Source of the DNA: Hyphomicrobiales bacterium
GTDB taxonomy: Bacteria; Pseudomonadota; Alphaproteobacteria; Rhizobiales; CAJQND01
Length of the DNA: 33,407 bases
Reading direction: 5' to 3'
NCBI GenBank assembly: GCA_028285595.1
Contig: JANQOW010000110.1
Location: 1 to 33,407, forward strand
The notes below the pieces were generated by a model. It was not told the DNA's origin, did not search any database, and saw only the letters and a program-made list of their open reading frames with translations. The translations under genes were made by a program, and so were the position numbers. The first letter of the stretch is position 1; each line of letters begins with the position of its first letter. Below, in pieces: positions 1 to 8,954 of the stretch.

Positions 1-96
1 CACATCCGACCCCATCAGGCCCTAAACCAACGACCACCAGCACCGGAAACCTTAGTAGAGAAGTCCCAAATTAGTGGCCCAAACATTGGGGGCTAG
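1..96 (+). pseudogene. C-terminal end of an IS3-type transposase (integrase core), cut by the window edge
   Basis: Reading from base 1, the frame gives HIRPHQALNQRPPAPETL followed by about a dozen residues and TAG at 94-96. The IRPHQALNQRPPAPET stretch is typical of the extreme C-terminus of IS3-family OrfB transposases (rve integrase core), where a Y/N-x-x-RPHxxLxxxPPxP motif is usual. Only 31 residues are visible, so whether the rest is intact upstream cannot be judged. A diverged copy of the same 31 residues occurs at 15735-15827 in the same orientation (18 of 31 identical by eye). No convincing terminal inverted repeat was found after the stop. Confidence 0.6.
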
Positions 97-290
97 ACAT
101 CTGATTCGGCCACGGGCCGAGTTGTTTCTGATAGTGCGCTGTGCCCATTATTTTGGCACGGGCCTGTGTTGGCCCAAACTCCCATGCTAACGCACGAGCG
201 ATTCCAGTCAATATATCACAAATAAATTTTCTTGACTTCTCGATTTTTTATTGGAGAGATTGGATAAGCGCGAAACATCAGGAGCGTAAA

Positions 291-1356
291 ATGTTAGGTA
301 TATTGAATCAAATATTTTTGTTTTCGCTGTTTAGTTTACTGCTTGCTTCCCAAGCCTTATCAGCAAAACTCAGTGTCGTAAGTTGGAACGTCGAAAGCGG
401 AGGAAACAACCCCGCAGTGATTGCACAACAGATTCGCGATGATTTTACAGGTGTTGATCTTTGGGGTTTCAGTGAGGTTAAGAAGTCCAGCCGCAACATC
501 TACCGCGCTGCAACATCGGATGGGGAAGGCCTAAGTAGCCGCTACATCCTAGGTCGGTCTGGCGGTGGCGACCGTCTAATGATCGTTTACAACACTGATC
601 GACTCGAAAAAATGGGGGTAGAGGAACTTGGGCACCTGCGCTTCAATGGCGGCAGGTCTCCATTGGTTGCAAAATTCAAAATTAAGTCGAACAGCAAGCA
701 GTTTTTGTTCATGGTCAACCACCTTTATCGTGGCAACACACACAAGCGTCAAAAACAAGCAAGAGGACTGCGGGACTGGGTTCGAAATCAATCACTTCCG
801 GTGATTGCCACTGGCGATTACAATTTTGACTATGACGTGCCCAACGGCCCGGGCAACCAAGCGTTCAACATATTCTTGCAGGGAGATAGCTACACTTGGC
901 TCAAGCCGACTGTTAGAGTATCCACTCAATACAGCGACAGGGATAACGACGGCGTGAATGACTATAACAGTATTCTGGACTTTGTATTTGTTGCCAACGG
1001 AGCGACCGATTGGGGGGGGCACATCGCAAATTATGGTCCGGCCTGACGATGTGCCAGACGATGACTCTACTAGCGACCACCGTCCGGTTCTTGCCAGTTT
1101 CGACACTGACGCTGCTTCGGATAGAAGGCGTGCTCCTCGACCTGAGTTGGTGGCGCGGACGTTCGGAGAAATTGTGCGGCCCATGGACCGATTGACTGGG
1201 GCGATTGCGACACTCAGTCAACCTGATGGCGCTGTATCAAGCGTCAAGTCCCGACCAGCGCTCACTGATCGGTCGATTAAAGATATCAATGCTCGTCTAA
1301 CGTCTCTTGAGGAACAACTTGCGGAGATAAAAGCTTTGCTGCTGCAGAGGAAGTAG
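291..1356 (+). pseudogene. Secreted endonuclease/exonuclease/phosphatase (EEP) family protein, frameshifted
   Basis: The ATG at 291 follows AGGAG (280-284) and begins a signal peptide (MLGILNQIFLFSLFSLLLASQALSA). EEP motifs follow in order: SWNVES, GFSEV (metal-binding Glu), VNHLYRG, ATGDYNFD and ILDFVFV. The frame then meets a run of eight G at 1012-1019 and stops at 1046. One frame over, the missing end of the fold continues: TSQIMVRPDDVPDDDSTSDHRPVLASF, containing the catalytic SDH. It runs to 1356 with a C-terminal extension ending in a heptad-like coiled coil (INARLTSLEEQLAEIKALL). Removing one G joins both halves perfectly. The activity would be extracellular or periplasmic phosphodiester hydrolysis (DNase, sphingomyelinase or similar; substrate not predictable). 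Real mutation, phase variation or a base-calling error in the homopolymer are all possible. An upstream in-frame extension from 141 lacks support. Confidence 0.85.
1012..1019 (+). repeat. G8 homopolymer at the EEP frameshift
   Basis: Eight consecutive G residues lie exactly where the EEP reading frame changes. Seven would restore one continuous frame giving D-W-G-G-T-S-Q. This is directly visible; the cause is not. Confidence 0.9.
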
Positions 1357-2072
1357 CAGCCATCCTTTTAGTCGTTATAGCGCTTGTCACGCCTTGCACT
1401 TTGCAGCGGATCTTTAGCGGCATCGCCGGAGGCTTAGTGGAGCGTCCAGGCACAAATTCGGTCATTACTGGATGTGCTCTCGCCCGGTTAACCGTTCGCC
1501 CAGAATGGGTTGGCCGGGCGTTCAATTGATCTTTCTCGAGGTCGGCTTAAACACAGCATCTCGCGCCACAAACGCCTCGCACGTTTGATTCCATAAGTTG
1601 ATGATGTCCTTCACAGCGCATTTGCCCTATTGGTAGGTTTGCCAGCCTTCTTCGGGCGCGGGTTCCGGAGCGGGGACCGCCACTCCGGAACAGGTGTCGC
1701 CGCAGCTGCTTGCAGATACGGCGCCTAAATTTTATGCAGGGAGGATCGAAGCCGAATGGCCGGAACCGCCACATTTGGCGGGTTCGATTCACGAGAGCCT
1801 GCTCGCCAGCGGCGATTTGCCCTTCTGAGCTAGAATTGAAATCAACCCATCGGCCAATTCGAGAAATGCCTCAGCTTGGTTGGTATGCCGAAATGTGTTC
1901 CGCATTACGGTACGTGGTCCTATCCGTACAATCGGCGATGCGCTTGCTGAGCCGAAACGCGAAGGGCGCGCGCTCGTTCCAGAGGAGGGAAGTTGGCGCC
2001 ACACTGTTAAAAATCATCTACACCGGAAAGAGGAAAGAGTGGTGGTCAACTCTAATTCGTTGGCATGGACGG
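1357..2072. other. Gap of about 700 bases without a recognisable gene
   Basis: Short open frames occur on both strands here but none has a signal peptide, a good ribosome binding site or a family motif. The sequence reads like decayed coding DNA. It lies between the 3' end of the frameshifted EEP gene (+) and the 3' end of the trypsin-like gene (-), so terminators for both are expected, but no clear hairpin with a T-tract was found. Confidence 0.5.
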
Positions 2073-4226
2073 CTAGTCGCGCATCGATTTGATCGAGTTG
2101 CCGTACGGCGTGAGGCTTTCCTTCTCCAGCGCCAACAAGATTTCCGGAGTGATCGGGTTCTGACCTTTCTTTAACATGTCGATCCAGCCCGCGACACGGG
2201 CGTCCTGGCCTCCCACCGGGCTGAATCGTTCCAAGAAATCTCTAAAATCTGCAAGTGCGCCTTCATGGTCGCCGGACAATGCGCGAAAAATCCCGCGCGC
2301 CATGCTCGCTCCGGAGTAACGGTACTTCTCTGGCTTGGCGTCCTCAATTGCGACCCCGCGATCGCACGAAGACGCGAGGGCGTGCACGATGCTTTCAAGC
2401 GCGGCGAGGTAACAGATCTCTCCCCAAAGAGCTGCTCCAAATTTTGGCAGTAAAGCCTGAAACCTGGCAAGTGAGCTATCGGGAGAGTTGCGTTCCCGCA
2501 AGCCGCGGAGCGCCTGGCGAACGAGTGACCTCTGGACGGCGTTCATTACGGAGAAAGGCTGATGGTCCGGAGAAGTCGACAGCTTCACTGCATAGTACAC
2601 AGCTTCGTTGAAGTCTTTGTCCAACAGGCCCGTCAACAGCGTCAAAATCAGGTGACGGTGTTGAGCAAAATCAGCGGTTTCCGCCTTTGCCAACAAGTTG
2701 CTGTAGGCTAGGCCTGTGCGCGCAGTTGAGACAAGCAGGTTCGCGAACAATTGATGCCCCCAACATTGTTCGCTGCGATTGGCCAGCTCGAAAAAAATAT
2801 TCTCGGCGTTCACTTCGTCGTCGGTCAATAGCTTTGTAGTTAGGCTTAGATTGGGATCTGCGCGCGCTATAGTCTCCTCGTCGCACTCGAACCGGCGAAT
2901 AGCGTTAAAGACGTCAGTAACCGGTACTCGCCGGAGCCCTCGGACCGCGGAGACATAATATATCTCGTCGGAATGTACCCTGAGTTCTTGGCCATCCTGC
3001 AGCGCCTTCAGGGACAACCGGATGATGGAGTCTCCAATCTGCCGCAATCGCGAAGCCGGGAGCTGAACATTTGCAGCGAATGTTTTCGATTCTCCTGCCG
3101 GCACATCTACCGCAGCAGTGAGCGGAAAAATAGAGTCTTCGCCGATTTGAATCTTTCTCTGGTTCAAGCCGGCTTCGTTGAGTGGCTTGACTTCGACCGG
3201 AAGCAGCTCAAACACTTCACTCGCAACAAAAAAAGGCTGGGACGCAACGGCAACTCGAATATCATGCACCGTTACGGTCGGCGCTCCCGCTCTGTTATCA
3301 AGTTGGAAAAAAATGCGCGGTTCTGTCGTCAGACCTGTCCTCGGCGAGGTCACATAGCGGAGCGACGAGGCGGGAGGGCAAGATCCCCCGATCTTCGTCA
3401 GCGGATCATGGAACCAGTATTGAGGAACAAAATGATTGCGGGTCGCCAAGGGATTTTCAGCGGGCCGGTAGCCTTGTACTAATCCCACCAGGATACCATC
3501 CCATGTGGTTACCGGACCACCGCTCATTCCCTTGGTTGCTGCCGGGGTCATGCGCAGATTGCGCGATGCCTTCCCGTCACCGCCCGACTCCGCCGTTGCA
3601 AATCCCGGCCTGACTTCGAACTCCGGGTTACTTGCTTCTATCCCAACACCGGCTGCAACAATAGGCAGGTGCGCGAAGCGCTCACGCGCAATGACCGGTC
3701 CAACGCAGAGGCTCTCTGGAACACTGCCACCGAATGTCCTGAACTTGAAAATCAAGACATCATGCTCTTCCATCCCATAGTTCCGTTGCCCGACATCCTC
3801 AGAGAAGTCGGGCTTGGCACCTGATGAACGACCACCTGTGATCGCGCCCTCGATGTTGGATATCTTGTACCCGCTGATAAGGATGTCCTGCTTTCGACAA
3901 CCGATTTCGAAGCCATGCGCCTCGCGGCGCGCTGTAAGTTGTTCTATTGTGTGAGCAGCGGTAATCACATAGCCGTCCCTTCCAATGAACGCTCCAGACG
4001 CAAACTGCTCAAGCGACCTAAGAGTAACAAGAACACGATCAGAGTCGTCTGCATCTTTCAGGATTCGCTCCCTGCACTCAAATCGCAGCAGCACCGTTGC
4101 CCGTTCGATTTTGCTCTTCACGGCTTTTTCGACAGAGGAATTTGCCGGTTGAGCCTTTGCCTGCCCACTGGCAACACTCCCAACACCCAGCACCAGGGCA
4201 ACGCTAATGACGAAAAGACGAAGCAT
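2073..4226 (-). CDS. Secreted trypsin-like serine protease with long C-terminal region
   Basis: The 717-residue product starts with a signal peptide (MLRLFVISVALVLGVGSVASGQAKA). A chymotrypsin-fold protease domain spans about 40-290: catalytic His92 in VITAAHT, Asp156 in EEHDVLIF and Ser235 in GMSGGPV, followed by GILVGLVQGY as in S1-type proteases. A beta-rich segment (about 300-420) follows, then a helical region to the end that may contain TPR-like repeats (ARGIFRALSGDHEGALADFRDFL near 660-690). The ATG at 4226 shares one base with the TGA of the astacin gene upstream (TGATG), so the pair is translationally coupled. It is a paralogue of the divergent protease at 5520-6881 over the first two domains. 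Expected to act outside the cytoplasm; the substrate is unknown, though processing of the neighbouring astacin zymogen is a reasonable guess. Confidence 0.85.
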   Translation of the reverse strand: MLRLFVISVALVLGVGSVASGQAKAQPANSSVEKAVKSKIERATVLLRFECRERILKDADDSDRVLVTLRSLEQFASGAFIGRDGYVITAAHTIEQLTARREAHGFEIGCRKQDILISGYKISNIEGAITGGRSSGAKPDFSEDVGQRNYGMEEHDVLIFKFRTFGGSVPESLCVGPVIARERFAHLPIVAAGVGIEASNPEFEVRPGFATAESGGDGKASRNLRMTPAATKGMSGGPVTTWDGILVGLVQGYRPAENPLATRNHFVPQYWFHDPLTKIGGSCPPASSLRYVTSPRTGLTTEPRIFFQLDNRAGAPTVTVHDIRVAVASQPFFVASEVFELLPVEVKPLNEAGLNQRKIQIGEDSIFPLTAAVDVPAGESKTFAANVQLPASRLRQIGDSIIRLSLKALQDGQELRVHSDEIYYVSAVRGLRRVPVTDVFNAIRRFECDEETIARADPNLSLTTKLLTDDEVNAENIFFELANRSEQCWGHQLFANLLVSTARTGLAYSNLLAKAETADFAQHRHLILTLLTGLLDKDFNEAVYYAVKLSTSPDHQPFSVMNAVQRSLVRQALRGLRERNSPDSSLARFQALLPKFGAALWGEICYLAALESIVHALASSCDRGVAIEDAKPEKYRYSGASMARGIFRALSGDHEGALADFRDFLERFSPVGGQDARVAGWIDMLKKGQNPITPEILLALEKESLTPYGNSIKSMRD

Positions 4227-5215
4227 CAGTTCGGCTTTTTGTAGGCTTTGTTCAGGCCGGCAATATCGTACCCGCTTAACATTGCTCGGTGATCATAGAT
4301 CTCGAAACAGTAGTTCATGACCGATTTCGGATCGTAAACCGTGCTCACAGCATCTTCGGGCAATTTTGTTGTGGTTGGCTTAGTTTGATCACGCTTCGCA
4401 CAATCCGCTTTGCGCGCTGCAAGTTGCACGCTGGAAAGTCCGTGAAACTTTACCTCATGAAACAGGCGATCATGTTCATGGAAAAAACCCAAAACATGAC
4501 CGAATTCGTGAACTGCGATCGAGTAGACGCAGAACTCCCAGAGGATTTTGCCTCTTTTCGGATCTGTATTGGCGCATGGCGTTGACCAGTTGCCAAAGGT
4601 GAAGTTGAGCCACATGGTCACGGGTCGCGTTCCGCCGTAGCGCCCAACATAAGCCTTGGCTCCGGTATCGGCGATCTTGATGCGCACACCTCCTGTTTCA
4701 CCTGCTGCGCACTTTGTCCACCCGTCAAACCTGATATGTGAAACACTCTCCCAGGTTGCCTTGACCGCCTGCTGAACCAGATTTCTGGCTCTTTTCTCTT
4801 TCTTCTCACCAGTGGTATTGATCCAGCAAACCGGAATCATGAGATGTTTCCCGTCCCATTGCGCACCGTGATCTCCATTGCGCCAGACCCAGTTTTTAGC
4901 AATATAGGCAGTGCCGGTGTTTGGACGAGGCTCTCCGCTCAAACCTGTTTTCTGTTCAACGACATCCCGCGCAGGTGACTGATTTACGGACGGTTCGACC
5001 TTAATGTCAGTTTGGGTTTGTCGGGCGCGTGCGAAGTAGTCGGCATCGACCAAATCAGAACCGGCACAGATATATGCCATCTCCCGAGGAACAGCATTTC
5101 CGTCGCCGCATTCTTCGGGACGCGGGTCACTCTCTTCCGCCATTCCGCAAGGTGACGTAAGCAAAAGGGACAAAGCAATAACGACTCCGGTCGACAAGCG
5201 GCTGTGGTTTGACAT
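4226..5215 (-). CDS. Secreted astacin-type (M12A) zinc metalloprotease
   Basis: This 329-residue protein carries the full astacin zinc signature HEFGHVLGFFHEHDR (His236, Glu237, His240, His246) and a Met-turn SVMNYC (Met300) about 55 residues later. A signal peptide (MSNHSRLSTGVVIALSLLLTSPCGMA) precedes a pro-region of about 75 residues, and the catalytic domain starts near TAYIAKNWVW (102-111). The ATG at 5215 was chosen because GGGAG lies 6-7 bases upstream and the signal peptide begins there; ATG at 5221 is equally in frame but too close to that site, and an extension to 5350 would bury the signal peptide. Its stop overlaps the start of the trypsin-like gene. Astacins are usually made as zymogens opened by trypsin-like cleavage, which makes the coupling suggestive. 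Substrates are probably extracellular proteins. Confidence 0.9.
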   Translation of the reverse strand: MSNHSRLSTGVVIALSLLLTSPCGMAEESDPRPEECGDGNAVPREMAYICAGSDLVDADYFARARQTQTDIKVEPSVNQSPARDVVEQKTGLSGEPRPNTGTAYIAKNWVWRNGDHGAQWDGKHLMIPVCWINTTGEKKEKRARNLVQQAVKATWESVSHIRFDGWTKCAAGETGGVRIKIADTGAKAYVGRYGGTRPVTMWLNFTFGNWSTPCANTDPKRGKILWEFCVYSIAVHEFGHVLGFFHEHDRLFHEVKFHGLSSVQLAARKADCAKRDQTKPTTTKLPEDAVSTVYDPKSVMNYCFEIYDHRAMLSGYDIAGLNKAYKKPN

Positions 5216-5350
5216 ATTCATCTCCCTGATCGTGAGGGCGCAACGTTGGCGGAGCTGGCTCGAGAGGCCCCGAATTATCTGATCGTGCAGTTCGCAACCG
5301 AACATCGAATTGCTGGCCAACCTAGTTCTCCTTCGAAGTTCCGAGCTCAC

Positions 5351-5519
5351 GCCGCTGGTTATTGTAGTTCGTAAATTGCAGCTGAACCAAGAATAAATTG
5401 AAAATTATATAGAATGATGCGTTTAGAGTTGATGCAGCCATATTTACTTTCTTGTTTATGAAAAAAATTCGCTATATTCGCAAAATAAAAAAACATTTCA
5501 ATATATTCGAAAAATATTT
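5351..5519. promoter_or_regulatory. AT-rich divergent promoter region
   Basis: This short, very AT-rich spacer separates the astacin/trypsin pair (-) from the second trypsin-like operon (+), so it must hold both promoters unless transcription comes from further away. It contains A/T runs and the near-palindromic stretch TTCGCTATATTCGC around 5468-5481. No -35/-10 pair could be assigned with confidence. Together with the next two AT-rich spacers it may be a target for a silencer protein; that is inference. Confidence 0.45.
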
Positions 5520-6881
5520 ATGATTACGATTACTACGTTGGGGAGAGCAAGTATCGACAGGAGAATGTTCTGGACGGGTACGATCCGGGTGTTTTGGTTG
5601 TTTGCCGCACTCTGGCCGTTTCACGTCAGCGCCCAAGGCGGGCTCGAAATTTCTGAAACCATTCGAAACAAGTTGGAAGCATCGTCAGTTTTTGTGCGCA
5701 TGTCATGCCGGGAAACGGTCTCAAGCCTGGATCCTCAGTTTGATCCGGCTCTGATAACGACCGAGGTTAGAGAAGCGTATGCCTCTGGAGCGTTCATAAC
5801 TGCAAGCGGACACGTTGTGACCTCTCACCATGCGCTGAAGAAACTCAAGTCGCCGATTGTTCGCGACTATCGGGGCATACCCTATTCCGCCGAATGCCCG
5901 ACAAATTCGATTGGTGTGGAGTTCTTTAGCACAAGCACCGCTGGCTTACTGCGGGCCATACAGGGCAAAGACGGTGACTTGGGCGCAGATATCGTTTCGG
6001 CGCGGAATGAGACCCAAGCGTTTCACGATGTCTTGATCTTGCAGGCCAACCTGCTCGGAGCCCATCATCCGCACCTTTGCGTGGCGAAGAAGTTGTCGTT
6101 CGAAGCCTTTAAAGATCTGTCCGTCATAGGAGCGGGCGTGCGGCTTGACAACCAACAACCTTTGTTCGAGGTCAAAGCCGGGAAAACCACGGATCAGTTT
6201 GGAGCGAGAGAGGCAGCGCGCTTCCTCAAGATGACGCTACCATCGATAGAAGGGCTGAGCGGCGGACCCATTGTGGGCACGGACGGCAGGCTGGTTGGCA
6301 TTTATCAGGGCGTGACACTTGCGGCCAACCCAGGACACACGACGAACCATTTTTCGTCAGTGCTGAGTTATTACAGTGCGCTCGAGGCAATCGGAGCAAT
6401 ATGCCCTGAGCGAAAACCAAAGGTGCGGCTTAGTGCCAACACCGACGGATCATCGACCGTGCTAACGATTGCTGTCACCAATCTGCCAAAGGGAACCGAA
6501 GTTGGAAATCTCGACCTTGATATTTTGCGCCCCCGGTTGACCCAGATGCAGGGCCAACCTGCGGCAAGTATCTTCAGGCGTGAAGTTCATTGTTTGGTTG
6601 ATCCAGACCGTCTTGCCGCCGGCATGATTAGGCGGATCCGGTTTTCCGCGGATGTATTTGCGGAGACTCAGAACGACCGTTTCGTCATACGCTCAGAGTT
6701 TGGACTCACCGAAAAAGGACGCTCGGTGCAGTTTTTGCTCAGGCCCATTCTGCTCAACCTTTTTGACGAAAAAATTCCGATCGAGCCCTTCAAACCGTTC
6801 CGATTGAAAATCAGCAGAGATGCCAGTGATGATCCACATCTATCACGTAGCGGCGCAAAATGCCGCCTGCTTAATGGTTAG
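5520..6881 (+). CDS. Secreted trypsin-like serine protease (paralogue of the 2073-4226 protein)
   Basis: The 453-residue product has the triad His104 (VTSHHA), Asp170 (FHDVLIL) and Ser247 (GLSGGPI), followed by GRLVGIYQG, in the same layout as the 2073-4226 protease. Matching segments around each motif, for example ASGAF[IT] before the His and a C-terminal beta domain after about 290, support paralogy. It lacks the long helical tail of the other protease. The start is uncertain: ATG at 5520 has no ribosome binding site. ATG at 5565 gives a cleaner signal peptide (MFWTGTIRVFWLFAALWPFHVSAQ) and has AGGAG, but only 1-2 bases away. The last 8 bases overlap the likely start of the next gene (ATGGTTAG), so the two are probably translated together. 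The beta-domain suggests protein binding rather than broad digestion, but no function is proven. Confidence 0.82.
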   Translation: MITITTLGRASIDRRMFWTGTIRVFWLFAALWPFHVSAQGGLEISETIRNKLEASSVFVRMSCRETVSSLDPQFDPALITTEVREAYASGAFITASGHVVTSHHALKKLKSPIVRDYRGIPYSAECPTNSIGVEFFSTSTAGLLRAIQGKDGDLGADIVSARNETQAFHDVLILQANLLGAHHPHLCVAKKLSFEAFKDLSVIGAGVRLDNQQPLFEVKAGKTTDQFGAREAARFLKMTLPSIEGLSGGPIVGTDGRLVGIYQGVTLAANPGHTTNHFSSVLSYYSALEAIGAICPERKPKVRLSANTDGSSTVLTIAVTNLPKGTEVGNLDLDILRPRLTQMQGQPAASIFRREVHCLVDPDRLAAGMIRRIRFSADVFAETQNDRFVIRSEFGLTEKGRSVQFLLRPILLNLFDEKIPIEPFKPFRLKISRDASDDPHLSRSGAKCRLLNG

Positions 6882-8889
6882 GGGCTTGTTGCCACTGCTC
6901 ATTGCCCTGCTCGCTTGCGAATCTGTAGCCTCGGCCCAATCTCTAAACTCGGTGTCGCGAAGGATTCTTAGTCAGTCCGACGGCGTCGCTCACTTTGACG
7001 CGTTGATGCAGCGGCCGGCATGCCAGTCCCGGTTAACCGACGATGAAAGCGAAGCGGTCCTAAACGATGTTTGGCATCTTGTCAGGGCAGCCTTGGGCAA
7101 ACGGTTCAGTGATCCACCGCGAGGGAGTTTTCTTGCAATGAGCGCTCTGCGATTGACCTATTGCATCGCAGGGAGCAGGACACAGCGGACAACTGGGCGC
7201 CAAGCCGCGCTACCATTGTTAGTCGCAGACTGGCAGGACTTCGAGATGCTGGGTATTTTCCAGCCTAACGACCTTCTGCGTGTTCTGCTGGATTACGATC
7301 CCGGTTTGGAGGATTTCTCTCATCGCGGGCACTACACCGTCCGCGGTGAATTTGACGACAATGGGCACCTGGTCAATATCAGCCAACAGGCGCCGCCTAA
7401 TGGATACTCGGTTTTTGGGCGCGTGCCACATTGGCGCGTTAACACGAATCAGCCTCAGATAGGGGCACGGTGGCAGGATAGAGCACCAACCAGAGCGGAG
7501 GTGAGCCGGTACAAACAACAACCAGGGACGTTTCAGCTTACGCGTAAAACCGATCTCAGCGCACTCGGGCCAATGGTGCTCGCCGCAAAGCTCGCGCGCG
7601 CGGCCGATATTCTCAGCGCGGAACCTCGCTTGGCGGAACTCCTCCAACTGTCCGTAGCGGAGGCCCTGCTCGATGCAGCTCAGCTTTCTGTTGAAATGGC
7701 TTCGAAGCCGTTGGAGTTTGGTCCTGCGGTCAACGAGGCGCGCCGAATTTCCCTCAACCGTTACAAATCGCGGCCGCACGACAGTGCTCGACGACGGATG
7801 GCAGCCCGCTTTTCAATAGGTTACCCGTTGATGCTTTACAGGCTCGGTTTTTTCTCCGATGCCAGTCAGTCATACCATGCCGCCGCAAGAGAGGCGATTG
7901 ACGAGTTCGGCGAGTCCAGCGCCCAGTTTGGTCTCGCAATGAGCCGCCTGGGTGAACGCGATTGGCAGGCCACATGCTCGGCACTATCAGAATTCCTAAA
8001 CAGATGGGCTAGTGAGAGGCACGCTCTCCCGAAGGTGCAAATGGCACTTGAGCTTTCCGACCTGATCCGCCGGTCCGGTGCTGCCGACAAAGAACGCACG
8101 CGTCTGTTCAGCATCATGTCCCGGCTGCGCGCCCTGTCCCTCGATCAAATGCGGCCGTCGGTCATCGAGAACGTATTATTCGCAATGTCGGCCGATCTTC
8201 GGTGGTTGCGCAACCCAGGCTTCGCCCTGCCACTGTTGCGGAAATGGATCTCGATTGCGCGCGAAAAGAACTACCCCAAGGTCGAGCGGCATGCTCTTCG
8301 CGAACTGGCGGCCTACACGCGCGATCTCTTCTGTCAGATCTCGTTTGCCTGGCGAAATAACCATTGGGTGGAACGCTCCGGCAACTACATCGAATTCCCC
8401 CACAATCTGAGATGTCCACCCGAGCATGAAATTGAGCGGGACCGTATGCCAACAGGGCTTGGTTGTGCGGTCCGGTCTTTTGCACAGCTTGAAAGACGGC
8501 TTACCGAGCGCGGCGATGTTGTCCTGCTCCCGCATCTTTCTGCCTACAGCCGCACTGATCCAGAGGAAGACCTGGCAACGAGTTCGACTGTGTTTCTCGG
8601 TTTAGCCCACTCGCGTGAGCCTATGGCTTGGATCAGATCAGCCCAGACCCAATCACCCCGCAACATTCGCCCACTCTTGAAGGCACTCATGCTGGATTGG
8701 TTCCTGTTCAGTTTCGAAGGCCTGAAGCTGGATTCCTTCGATCCCAGACGATTTGTTTATCGCTCCGCTGGCCGCATAGACGGAGAATTGCTGGCGGTTT
8801 CGATGCAGGACGCGCCGCGAGATCAAAAAGCAATTGCGTCGATCATGATCGAAACGCGCTTGTTTCTGCGATCCCTGTACTCGCCGTAG
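6874..8889 (+). CDS. Secreted helical protein of unknown function, partner of the upstream protease
   Basis: I do not recognise the family. Starting at ATG 6874 the product has 671 residues and opens with a signal peptide (MVRGLLPLLIALLACESVASAQ). An in-frame ATG at 6820 would place 18 polar residues before the hydrophobic core and is less likely. The middle part (about 230-480) is rich in amphipathic helices of roughly TPR size, such as SQSYHAAAREAIDEFGESSAQFGLAMSRLGERDWQ split over two helices. The start overlaps the end of the trypsin-like gene by 8 bases, implying a shared job. The helical region may correspond to the helical tail that is fused to the paralogous protease at 2073-4226, so this could be the separated version of the same module. 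Exported, probably periplasmic or outer-membrane associated. Confidence 0.7.
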   Translation: MVRGLLPLLIALLACESVASAQSLNSVSRRILSQSDGVAHFDALMQRPACQSRLTDDESEAVLNDVWHLVRAALGKRFSDPPRGSFLAMSALRLTYCIAGSRTQRTTGRQAALPLLVADWQDFEMLGIFQPNDLLRVLLDYDPGLEDFSHRGHYTVRGEFDDNGHLVNISQQAPPNGYSVFGRVPHWRVNTNQPQIGARWQDRAPTRAEVSRYKQQPGTFQLTRKTDLSALGPMVLAAKLARAADILSAEPRLAELLQLSVAEALLDAAQLSVEMASKPLEFGPAVNEARRISLNRYKSRPHDSARRRMAARFSIGYPLMLYRLGFFSDASQSYHAAAREAIDEFGESSAQFGLAMSRLGERDWQATCSALSEFLNRWASERHALPKVQMALELSDLIRRSGAADKERTRLFSIMSRLRALSLDQMRPSVIENVLFAMSADLRWLRNPGFALPLLRKWISIAREKNYPKVERHALRELAAYTRDLFCQISFAWRNNHWVERSGNYIEFPHNLRCPPEHEIERDRMPTGLGCAVRSFAQLERRLTERGDVVLLPHLSAYSRTDPEEDLATSSTVFLGLAHSREPMAWIRSAQTQSPRNIRPLLKALMLDWFLFSFEGLKLDSFDPRRFVYRSAGRIDGELLAVSMQDAPRDQKAIASIMIETRLFLRSLYSP

Positions 8890-8910
8890 TCCGACATCGG
8901 ATGAGCAGAG

Positions 8911-8929
8911 AGGCGCCCATTGGACGCCT
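8911..8929. terminator. Possible bidirectional terminator hairpin
   Basis: AGGCG (8911-8915) pairs with CGCCT (8925-8929), with two more G-C pairs inside after one mismatch. It sits in the 65-base space between the ends of two convergent genes. There is no long T-tract, so the call rests on position and symmetry. Confidence 0.35.
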
Positions 8930-8954
8930 GATTTAAGCGGAAGTTAGTTCTCGG

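Noticed and set aside
1775..1800. GGTTCGATTC resembling a tRNA T-arm
   Set aside because: The flanking bases do not form the T-stem, and no acceptor, D or anticodon stem could be built around it.
1710..2174. 154-codon plus-strand frame
   Set aside because: It runs over the 3' end of the trypsin-like gene, has no motif and no ribosome binding site, and is most likely chance.
4226..5350. Longer astacin start at 5350
   Set aside because: It would place 45 polar residues before the signal peptide; the start at 5215 has the ribosome binding site.
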